Origin: Flavobacteriales bacterium
GTDB taxonomy: Bacteria; Bacteroidota; Bacteroidia; Flavobacteriales; Crocinitomicaceae
DNA: 5,325 nucleotides
Direction of reading: 5' to 3'
Assembly (NCBI GenBank): GCA_947375085.1
Contig: CANCEQ010000227.1
Span: 1 to 5,325 of the forward strand
Shown here piece after piece: positions 1 to 5,233 of this stretch (its first letter is position 1; every line of letters starts with the position of its first letter). Position numbers and translations under genes: made by a program. The notes beneath the pieces were generated by a model. The model made no database searches and was not told the DNA's origin. It saw only the letters and a program-made list of their open reading frames with translations.

Positions 1-1100
1 ATATTTAAAATCCAAAAAATGACCATTGAAACATTCCATAATTTCCTCCAAAAAGCTCTTTCTTTAAGTGATTGAAAACCAATTATTCCCAAAATTATAA
101 AAAATGGAAGTACGGTTAAAACAAAACGTTCTTGTCTATTTGGATAAAACGTATGAAATAAAATAAAAGCCAATGTTGGGAGAAAAATCAGAAAATACTT
201 CTTTGCTGATCTGAAAAAACCAATACAAACAAGCACACCTAATGGAAATAACAACACCCCCATCAACACCCAGAAATACATAAAATAATTCGAGTTAGGC
301 AAATACTGCGTTCCCTCTTCCATATTATAGGTTGAATAGGATATAAATTCAGCAAAAGGATATCCCCAAATTAAATAATCAACAAAACCTTGCGTTATTC
401 CGAATGTGATCATCAATCCTATCGTAAATAAAAAGAAATTTTTGAATTGCCATTTGAAGAAATAAATAGCTCCCACGACAATAGCAAAAACAGCAATTTG
501 ATAACGAAATGAAACAGCTAATCCAATTAAAAGTCCAGCATAAAGAAGGTTAAGATTAAAACGCTGACTGAGTTTATCGAAGTCAGGTTTTACTATAAGC
601 CAAACTCCCCAAATCAAAAATGGAACGGCAGCTAATTCTACTAAATTACGAACAGCTAAAAATGGCATAACTGAAAGCAAAGCTAAAAGCCAACCAACTG
701 TGACCGCATTTTTACGATTAGATAATTGTTCCGTAATTTTCATACCGAAGTAAACCACTAATAAAGAAAGTAAACCGTGAAATAAACGATTTAAAATCAT
801 CATTACTTTCGGATCTGAAAAACCGAAGAATTTAACGATGTAAAAGAAAATATAATTCAATCCAACATAAGAAAAACTATGTCCTTCTGGTCTTCCTCTA
901 CTACCCTCCGTCCAAGGTAACCATGCGTTATAATCATATCCATCTACCCAAGAAGTAGAAGCTTCTACAACCAAAAAATGATCATCGTGCATTCCATATC
1001 CTTGTGAAAATATAGCTGCGATTACTCTAACAATTAAAGCAGCAAAAAGGATTACTTTAAAGGAAGAAAAATCAATTTTTAATGTATCTTTAATATTCAT
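1..1100 (-). CDS. GT-C membrane glycosyltransferase, ALG9/PIG-B-like (GT22 type), C-terminus outside window
   Basis: Open from an ATG at 1100 to the left edge with no stop: 366 codons seen, 3' end missing. The protein is very hydrophobic, with many predicted membrane helices, as in GT-C enzymes that transfer a sugar from a lipid-phosphate donor on the outer face of the membrane. After a first helix (about residues 14-32) comes GMHDDHF (residues 36-42), in the place of the HPDE-type acidic catalytic loop of GT22 mannosyltransferases. A Trp/Arg/Gly-rich loop follows (about 57-74), then AVRNLVE (149-155). FYPNRQERFVLTVLPF (318-333) closely resembles the 'HKExRF..P..P' signature of the ALG9/ALG12/PIG-B family. 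These family motifs are from memory. The start lies 9 bases after the upstream phosphotransferase stop, so the two are probably co-transcribed. Sugar and acceptor are unknown. Family assignment is fairly sure; a mannose donor is only inference. Confidence 0.8.
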   Translation of the reverse strand, partial: MNIKDTLKIDFSSFKVILFAALIVRVIAAIFSQGYGMHDDHFLVVEASTSWVDGYDYNAWLPWTEGSRGRPEGHSFSYVGLNYIFFYIVKFFGFSDPKVMMILNRLFHGLLSLLVVYFGMKITEQLSNRKNAVTVGWLLALLSVMPFLAVRNLVELAAVPFLIWGVWLIVKPDFDKLSQRFNLNLLYAGLLIGLAVSFRYQIAVFAIVVGAIYFFKWQFKNFFLFTIGLMITFGITQGFVDYLIWGYPFAEFISYSTYNMEEGTQYLPNSNYFMYFWVLMGVLLFPLGVLVCIGFFRSAKKYFLIFLPTLAFILFHTFYPNRQERFVLTVLPFFIILGIIGFQSLKERAFWRKLWNVSMVIFWILN

Positions 1101-1109
1101 ATGAAGGAT

Positions 1110-2984
1110 TTAAAGTTCTTTGAAATTTTTATAAAATTGATTTAAAAAAGCATGACAGTTTTTAATCTCCGCTTTTTGGCCATTAGGTAGATATGTATTT
1201 TCTCCAAATGTTTTTGTATCCATTTGATAAACAATGTTCCCTTTGGAAGAAATCCAACCGTACCCTCTGTTAATCGTATGCAAAGCAAACTCTGGAGCTT
1301 TCGGGTTTAATAAATCTTTGCTCCAAGGGTATCTTTTTAAATCTCCTCCAAATTGATATAATAGGGTAGCTGCTATATCAGATTGAGAACCAATTTTAGC
1401 TTCTTGTTTCCCTTTAAATTCATTTTTCAAAGGCTCTCCCCAAACCAATAATGGAATCCTGAAAAATAGTTTTGCACTTGGATTAGGAAGACCTGGTGTT
1501 GGGTGACCGTGATCTGCTACAAAAACGAAAATAGTATTCTTAAACCACTTTTGTTTTTTACATTTCTCAATATAATTTCCTAAACATTGATCGGCATACA
1601 CCAAAGAATTCATATAATCAGCCTCCTCACCCGTAAAATTTTGTCCTTTTGTTTTAGGTTGGTCAAAAGGTGAATGTGTACTTCCAGTAAAAGCGCAATG
1701 TAAAAATGGTTCTTTCGTTGTATTCATTTTTTTCAACATCAATGAATACAAATCTTCATCGTAATAATTCAATTTCCCTTTTTTCAAACTACTAGGAAAT
1801 ACTTTTTCATCTTCAACACGATCAAAACCATGATCCATAAAATACCCTCCGATATTTCCGTATTTTAAATCTCCACCAAATAAATAATTAGTAGAATAAC
1901 CGATTTTCTCTAAATCTTCATTGATTGTGTGAATTTTTCGATGCTTATCAGGCTGCATCGAAATCGAAATTTCTGGTAAAGCTGGATAACCACTAAAAAT
2001 ACTTGAATTACCAATTTCTGAAGTCCCACCACAAGCAAAAATATTCGTGAATAATAAACCTTCTTTTGAAAGTTTATCAAAATTTGGAGTACTGTTTTTC
2101 GTCTCACTTAAACACCCAATTGCATTTGCAGACCATCCTTCCATGATGATAAAAACAACATTAGGCTTCTTTTTATTGAAAATGTATTGATTATGTTCCT
2201 TCGGATAATTGTATAAATTACTTACTGTTTTAGCAGCTTCCTTTTGCTCCATTTTCGGAATAAACTCGTCAATCTCACTTCTATTGTACAACAAGAAGCT
2301 TTTTCCGAAAAAATACAATGAATTGACAGACAAATCATTCGCTACATGATTATTCGAATAATAAGCAGAGTCAATATTCAATGGAATCTGTTGAATACCA
2401 CCTCTTAACAATAAGAAAAATGAACTGCCAAAAAACAAAAAAATAGAGAAACCAACAGGAATTTTTTTATACCAAGGCATTTCCGATTTCACGAAATTCG
2501 GATGAAATAAGATTTTACCTAAACGAAGGGCTATAAATACCTCTAATGTTGCATAGATAAAATACCAAACAGTCATACTATAATCTGCCGTTCTAAACAC
2601 TTCATCTGGATTTGCCAAATGCATAAATACACGTGTAGTTAATTTATGGTTCCATTCGGTATAGGCATTAATTTCTCCACTATGGATAAATGCATTCAAT
2701 AAAACTTCAATTCCTAAAACAGCAATAAAAGTGGGACGAACCCATTTACCTGGAATGATAAATCGAAAAACTAAAACCAAAAGTGGAAGTGTACTTAAAG
2801 CGGCAGCAGTAGCCATATCCAAGCGAAAAGAATAAACGAAAGCTAACAACCATTCGCTCATTTTAACATCAATAAACTTATCCCAATTGTGAATTGAAAA
2901 TAAAATTCTTTCTACATCGAATAAAAGCACCCAAAATAAAAGAAGTTTTAAGATATCGTAAATTGTCCTTTTGACTGTATTCAT
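1110..2984 (-). CDS. membrane-anchored LTA synthase-family / alkaline phosphatase-superfamily phosphotransferase
   Basis: A protein of 624 residues from the ATG at 2984. The N-terminal third has about five hydrophobic helices (roughly residues 8-30, 43-77 as two, 87-103, 137-155, 175-194). The rest is an extracytoplasmic Sulfatase-fold (PF00884-type) domain. Expected active-site residues are present: Glu282 in VVFIIMEGW (metal), Thr331 in CGGTSEIGN (nucleophile), His437 in FTGSTHSPF, and Asp491-His492 in FVADHGH (metal). Thr replaces the CxPxR formylglycine motif of true sulfatases, so a phosphotransferase or phosphohydrolase like LtaS, OpgB or the phosphoethanolamine transferases is more likely. 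Bacteroidota are not known for lipoteichoic acid, so the substrate is probably another envelope glycan or lipid. A longer reading starts at a TTG (2993), but that codon lies inside a TAnnTTTG promoter element, so ATG 2984 is preferred. It is first in an operon with the downstream GT-C glycosyltransferase. Fold is certain; substrate unknown. Confidence 0.9.
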   Translation of the reverse strand: MNTVKRTIYDILKLLLFWVLLFDVERILFSIHNWDKFIDVKMSEWLLAFVYSFRLDMATAAALSTLPLLVLVFRFIIPGKWVRPTFIAVLGIEVLLNAFIHSGEINAYTEWNHKLTTRVFMHLANPDEVFRTADYSMTVWYFIYATLEVFIALRLGKILFHPNFVKSEMPWYKKIPVGFSIFLFFGSSFFLLLRGGIQQIPLNIDSAYYSNNHVANDLSVNSLYFFGKSFLLYNRSEIDEFIPKMEQKEAAKTVSNLYNYPKEHNQYIFNKKKPNVVFIIMEGWSANAIGCLSETKNSTPNFDKLSKEGLLFTNIFACGGTSEIGNSSIFSGYPALPEISISMQPDKHRKIHTINEDLEKIGYSTNYLFGGDLKYGNIGGYFMDHGFDRVEDEKVFPSSLKKGKLNYYDEDLYSLMLKKMNTTKEPFLHCAFTGSTHSPFDQPKTKGQNFTGEEADYMNSLVYADQCLGNYIEKCKKQKWFKNTIFVFVADHGHPTPGLPNPSAKLFFRIPLLVWGEPLKNEFKGKQEAKIGSQSDIAATLLYQFGGDLKRYPWSKDLLNPKAPEFALHTINRGYGWISSKGNIVYQMDTKTFGENTYLPNGQKAEIKNCHAFLNQFYKNFKEL

Positions 2985-2990
2985 AGTTTG

Positions 2991-2998
2991 CAAAGATA
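2991..2998 (-). promoter_or_regulatory. candidate Bacteroidota -7 promoter element for the phosphotransferase/glycosyltransferase operon
   Basis: On the minus strand the octamer TATCTTTG matches the Bacteroidota -7 consensus TAnnTTTG exactly. It ends only 6 bases before the ATG at 2984. No convincing TTG -33 element lies at the usual distance upstream, which weakens the call. If it is used, transcription would start 0-3 bases before the ATG, giving an essentially leaderless mRNA. The TTG inside this octamer is the alternative start codon of the longest reading frame, which argues against that start. Confidence 0.5.
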
Positions 2999-3062
2999 AG
3001 GAATATTTTAAATCCTGAAGCTTGATAAAAGTTTATGAAATTCTAATAAAATATTACAAAAC

Positions 3063-3096
3063 TTGAAACAAAAGTGGTCGTTTTTAATTAGCTTTG
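3063..3096 (+). promoter_or_regulatory. candidate Bacteroidota-type promoter of the thioredoxin gene
   Basis: TAGCTTTG at 3089-3096 matches the -7 consensus TAnnTTTG exactly. A TTG at 3063-3065 lies 23 bases upstream, within or at the edge of the spacing reported for flavobacterial -33 elements. Transcription would start near 3100, leaving a leader of about 20 bases before the ATG at 3120. The same TTG is the start codon of the longest reading frame, so that extended start would lie upstream of the transcript. Confidence 0.5.
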
Positions 3097-3119
3097 TTTT
3101 ATTACTACATTTTATTCTT

Positions 3120-3413
3120 ATGGGAAATTTCAGTGAAATTGTAAAATCAGATACACCTACTTTGGTTGATTTTTTTGCTACTTGGTGCGGTCCGTGTAAA
3201 GCCATGCAACCTGTTTTAGATCAATTAAAAACAGATTTGGGAGATTCTATTCGCATTCTTAAAATTGATGTAGACAAAAATCAAGAAGTTGCTGAAAAAT
3301 TCAAAGTGAGAGGTGTTCCTACCTTCGTCTTTTTTAAAAGTGGTGAAATTATTTGGCGACAAAGCGGTGGTATGAGCCTTCAAACATTGAAAGATAAAGT
3401 GAAAGGTTACTAA
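3120..3413 (+). CDS. trxA: thioredoxin (short, cytosolic)
   Basis: A single thioredoxin domain of 97 residues that reduces protein disulfides in the cytoplasm, normally recycled by thioredoxin reductase. The active site is FFATWCGPCK, with Cys23 and Cys26. Asp17 is the buried acidic residue (TLVDFFA), and the cis-proline loop is RGVPTFVFF (Pro67). The C-terminal helix follows the GG of QSGGMS. It is about ten residues shorter than E. coli thioredoxin at the N-terminus, a length I recall as usual in Flavobacteria. The frame stays open upstream to a TTG at 3063, adding a Lys-led hydrophobic stretch that mimics a signal peptide. I reject that start because the region carries a good promoter match and the TTG fits a -33 element. 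Divergent from the phosphotransferase operon; 71 bases before the pyrophosphatase gene on the same strand. The family is certain; the trxA symbol is conventional, since such genomes often hold several thioredoxins. Confidence 0.93.
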   Translation: MGNFSEIVKSDTPTLVDFFATWCGPCKAMQPVLDQLKTDLGDSIRILKIDVDKNQEVAEKFKVRGVPTFVFFKSGEIIWRQSGGMSLQTLKDKVKGY

Positions 3414-3429
3414 ATTAATTCTTTCTTAT

Positions 3430-3437
3430 TACCTTTA
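3430..3437 (+). promoter_or_regulatory. weak candidate -7 promoter element upstream of the pyrophosphatase gene
   Basis: TACCTTTA differs from the Bacteroidota TAnnTTTG consensus only in its last base and lies 47 bases before the ATG at 3485. I see no TTG at the right distance upstream. No terminator separates thioredoxin from pyrophosphatase, so read-through from the thioredoxin promoter is an equally good explanation. Confidence 0.3.
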
Positions 3438-3484
3438 CGTAAGATTAATAGTTGAGATTAATCGCTAATGAACAATTTATATAA

Positions 3485-4171
3485 ATGAAAGAAGAAGTTA
3501 AAAAAATAGTTGATGCAATGAGTCAACGTTTTGTGTCTCATCCTTGGCACGGTATCGAAGTAGGTGAAAAAAGTCCTGCAATTGTGAATGCATATATTGA
3601 AATCATTCCTTCAGATGCCATTAAATACGAAATAGATAAAGCATCAGGTCATATTATGGTTGATCGTCCTCAAAAACTTTCAAATCACATGCCTTGTTTA
3701 TATGGATTTGTTCCTAAAACATACTGCGATACAAAAGTAGCTGAATTTGCAAATTTAAAAACTGGTCGTACAAACATCACGGGTGACAATGATCCGTTAG
3801 ATATTTGTGTATTGAGCGAGCGTTCTTTCAACCACGGAAACATTTTATGCGAAGCGAAAGTTATTGGTGGATTAAGAATGTTAGACGGTGGTGAAGCAGA
3901 CGATAAAATTATTGCTGTTTTAAAAGGAGATCAAGCTTACGGTGATATCAATGATATTTCTGAAATGCCTAAACTAGTAATCGACAGAGTTCGTCACTTC
4001 TTCTTAACTTACAAAGATTTAGATGGTGGTGCTAAAAATGTGGAAGTTACTCACGTTTACGGTAAAGAAGAAGCATACGAAGTAATTGCACGTTCTCGTG
4101 AAGATTACGACTCAAAATATGGTAATGTAAATGAGAATTTGGTAAACGAATTGTTAGCTGCGTTAAAATAA
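3485..4171 (+). CDS. ppa: family I inorganic pyrophosphatase
   Basis: A cytoplasmic Mg2+-dependent enzyme that splits pyrophosphate into two phosphates, pulling biosynthetic reactions forward. It has 228 residues. The metal-binding signature DNDPLD is at residues 101-106 (Asp101, Asp103, Asp106, matching E. coli Asp65/67/70). Other conserved positions are Glu39, Lys47 and Glu49 in IKYEID, Arg61, Tyr73 in MPCLYGF, Asp134 and Asp139 with Lys141 in the LDGGEADDK loop, and Tyr176-Lys177 in TYKDL. It is longer than E. coli Ppa (176 residues) because of about 19 extra residues at the N-terminus, roughly 19 inserted between Tyr80 and the DNDPLD motif, and a longer C-terminus. I recall this longer form from Bacteroidota but cannot verify it. 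Met69 stands where E. coli has Tyr51. The ATG start is followed by a Lys/Glu-rich helix. An intrinsic terminator lies about 100 bases after the stop. Confidence 0.97.
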   Translation: MKEEVKKIVDAMSQRFVSHPWHGIEVGEKSPAIVNAYIEIIPSDAIKYEIDKASGHIMVDRPQKLSNHMPCLYGFVPKTYCDTKVAEFANLKTGRTNITGDNDPLDICVLSERSFNHGNILCEAKVIGGLRMLDGGEADDKIIAVLKGDQAYGDINDISEMPKLVIDRVRHFFLTYKDLDGGAKNVEVTHVYGKEEAYEVIARSREDYDSKYGNVNENLVNELLAALK

Positions 4172-4174
4172 ATT

Positions 4175-4216
4175 AAGATTTAGATTTAGATTAAGGTTGA
4201 GGCTAAGATTAAGGTT
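4175..4216 (+). repeat. seven tandem degenerate hexamers, consensus (A/T)AGRTT
   Basis: Starting 3 bases after the pyrophosphatase stop, seven hexamers run head to tail with no gap: AAGATT, TAGATT, TAGATT, AAGGTT, GAGGCT, AAGATT, AAGGTT. All share AG at positions 2-3 and a T at position 6, and six end in TT. The array is non-coding, lies between a stop codon and a terminator, and would be transcribed as part of the pyrophosphatase 3' untranslated region. Function unknown; replication slippage alone could make it. Confidence 0.6.
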
Positions 4217-4232
4217 AGTAAATAATTAACGA

Positions 4233-4252
4233 AAACTGAGCTTGTCGAAGTT
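4233..4252. repeat. palindromic element with core GAGCTTGTCGAAG, probable dispersed repeat
   Basis: The 13-base core GAGCTTGTCGAAG is flanked by AACT on the left and ends in AGTT on the right. Either the outer AACT/AGTT or the inner CTT/AAG arms can pair around GTCG. From memory, near-identical motifs (CTTCGACAAGCTCAG on the other strand) recur in intergenic DNA of many bacteria, including Flavobacteria. It is relatively GC-rich for its surroundings, which supports it being an inserted repeat rather than background. That it is dispersed cannot be shown from this window. Confidence 0.45.
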
Positions 4253-4274
4253 GAGGTTTTACAACAATTTTTAG

Positions 4275-4305
4275 AAAAGGAATTCAGAAATGAGTTCCTT
4301 TTTTT
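4275..4305 (+). terminator. intrinsic terminator after the pyrophosphatase gene
   Basis: An 11-bp stem is formed by AAAAGGAATTC (4275-4285) and GAGTTCCTTTT (4292-4302), with one T-G wobble and a six-base loop AGAAAT. Its 3' arm merges into a run of seven Ts (4299-4305). It ends plus-strand transcription of the thioredoxin/pyrophosphatase pair. On the minus strand the T run is shorter, so action as a bidirectional terminator for the 4459-5112 gene is possible but weaker. Confidence 0.8.
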
Positions 4306-4370
4306 GTGAACAAAACTCTAACTTTTTGAAATAGAACCACTAGATTAAAAATTAATTCAACTAATTTTAT

Positions 4371-4407
4371 AGCTCAGGATAACGGTTCTGCACTATGTGA
4401 AGGGCGC
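4371..4407. repeat. hairpin-forming intergenic segment, possible dispersed or recombination-site-like repeat
   Basis: This stretch is less AT-rich than the DNA around it. It holds GGATAACGGTTCTGCAC and then an imperfect hairpin: 4385-4389 pairs with 4401-4405 (two T-G wobbles), a G-A mismatch, then CAC/GTG around a TAT loop. It lies about 50 bases beyond the 3' end of the orphan gene at 4459-5112. Similar 'ATAACGGTT..TGC' segments beside accessory genes in Bacteroidota come to mind, but I cannot confirm this. It does not fit the canonical integron attC sites (RYYYAAC/GTTRRRY). The flanks (4306-4370 and 4408-4458) show nothing recognisable. Confidence 0.3.
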
Positions 4408-4458
4408 TTTCTCTCTATTATGATTTTTGCTTCGTTTTTCTTTGTTTATATTAGTAAC

Positions 4459-5112
4459 CTATTTGTTTTTATTTGCATATTTTCTTATTAGCCAAATTAA
4501 AACCATTACTATTAAAGCAACCGTCATTAATAATCCACTATGCTCCATTTCTTTCTTGGCTTCTTTTGCTTTTAGTTTTTTTTCTGGAAGATATTGATAA
4601 GGTGAACCGTGTTTAATGGATGTAATCAGGTTTTCAATTTTCTCCTTGTCATTACTGCTTAACCCTTTTGAATTGTCAAATTGAATTCCCATAATTCCAA
4701 ATTCATCAATAGTGAATCCGAAGATAGAAGTGTCCCCGAGTATAATTGTTCTGCCATATACACAATGGTTAAACTCATCAACTTTTACATCTTCAAAAAT
4801 GATCCCACTTTCTTTTATTACCTCAAGTTTGATATCGACGATTTTTTCAAACGTCAAATTTTTCATGCCTGATAGAGAGTCGTAATAAATAATTATTCTC
4901 TGTAATCCAGTTTTATCATCTGATTTATCATAAACCTTCATTAATTTACGATCAAATATTGTCGATTTGAAAATCGTTAACTGATCTTCAGAAATCACTT
5001 TAAACCCTTGAGGTAATTTGATTCTACTGCCATGAAAAGATACAAGTGTGTCACTTCCCAATACTAAATTGTAGCACAGACAAAAAAGTATGATCATTAA
5101 TTTGTTGTTCAC
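4459..5112 (-). CDS. hypothetical secreted or type I membrane protein with C-terminal membrane helix
   Basis: 217 residues, family not recognised. Residues 1-19 form a plausible signal peptide (Lys4, hydrophobic stretch, cleavage near LVLG/SD) without a proper lipobox despite Cys11 and Cys13. Residues about 20-175 form a soluble domain with alternating hydrophobic strands (RIKLPQGFKV, LQRIIIYYD, IDEFGIMGIQFD) and a closing helix KIENLITSIKH. That layout is reminiscent of PsbP/Mog1-like small domains, a weak inference. A charged Lys/Glu-rich linker (178-190) leads to one membrane helix (193-209) and a basic tail (RKYANKNK), so the domain should face the periplasm. The start is a GTG at 5112; the next in-frame ATG (5097) would remove the Lys before the hydrophobic stretch, so GTG is preferred. 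An in-frame stop lies 12 codons upstream. No neighbour on its strand is close enough to suggest a function. Confidence 0.8.
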   Translation of the reverse strand: MNNKLMIILFCLCYNLVLGSDTLVSFHGSRIKLPQGFKVISEDQLTIFKSTIFDRKLMKVYDKSDDKTGLQRIIIYYDSLSGMKNLTFEKIVDIKLEVIKESGIIFEDVKVDEFNHCVYGRTIILGDTSIFGFTIDEFGIMGIQFDNSKGLSSNDKEKIENLITSIKHGSPYQYLPEKKLKAKEAKKEMEHSGLLMTVALIVMVLIWLIRKYANKNK

Positions 5113-5180
5113 GTTTGCTTCTTTATTGTTACTAACTTGAATTTACAACCCATTTATATATTCAATCTATAAATCTAAAC

Positions 5181-5211
5181 AAAAAAAGCTGTTACAAACG
5201 TAACAGCTTTT
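5181..5211 (-). terminator. strong intrinsic terminator downstream of accC
   Basis: A perfect 12-bp inverted repeat, AAAAGCTGTTAC (5184-5195) and GTAACAGCTTTT (5200-5211), closes a four-base loop. Read on the minus strand the hairpin is followed by seven Ts (complement of 5181-5187). It lies 23 bases beyond the stop of the gene at the right edge, so it ends that minus-strand transcript and insulates the orphan gene downstream. The plus-strand side has only four Ts. Confidence 0.88.
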
Positions 5212-5233
5212 CAAAATCTATTGAATCTTTCGA

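Noticed and set aside
1910..2107. 65-codon minus-strand frame inside the phosphotransferase gene
   Set aside because: Overlaps a clear enzyme-coding frame in another phase and shows no recognisable protein features.
3008..3205. 65-codon minus-strand frame across the thioredoxin start
   Set aside because: Antisense to the thioredoxin active-site region and to its likely promoter; no protein-like features.
3402..3436. Inverted repeat AAAGGT / ACCTTT spanning the thioredoxin stop, as a terminator
   Set aside because: Only six base pairs with a loop of over 20 bases and no T run after it; the right arm is better read as part of a weak promoter element.
4348..4368. AAAATTA / TAATTTT hairpin as a terminator for the minus-strand orphan gene
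   Set aside because: A seven-pair stem of only A-T pairs with a seven-base loop is too weak, and such structures are expected in DNA this AT-rich.
4306..4458. Possible small RNA or small gene in the gap before the orphan gene
   Set aside because: No open frame with a plausible start, no promoter match leading into it and no RNA fold beyond the short hairpin already listed.
4681..4872. 63-codon plus-strand frame inside the orphan gene
   Set aside because: Antisense to a longer frame with a coherent signal peptide, domain and membrane anchor; composition is not protein-like.
4451..5135. Eight-base inverted repeat TTAGTAAC (4451-4458) and GTTACTAA (5128-5135) flanking the orphan gene, as mobile-element ends
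   Set aside because: Eight AT-rich bases in two searched flanks can easily pair by chance; there is no transposase, no target duplication and no longer similarity.
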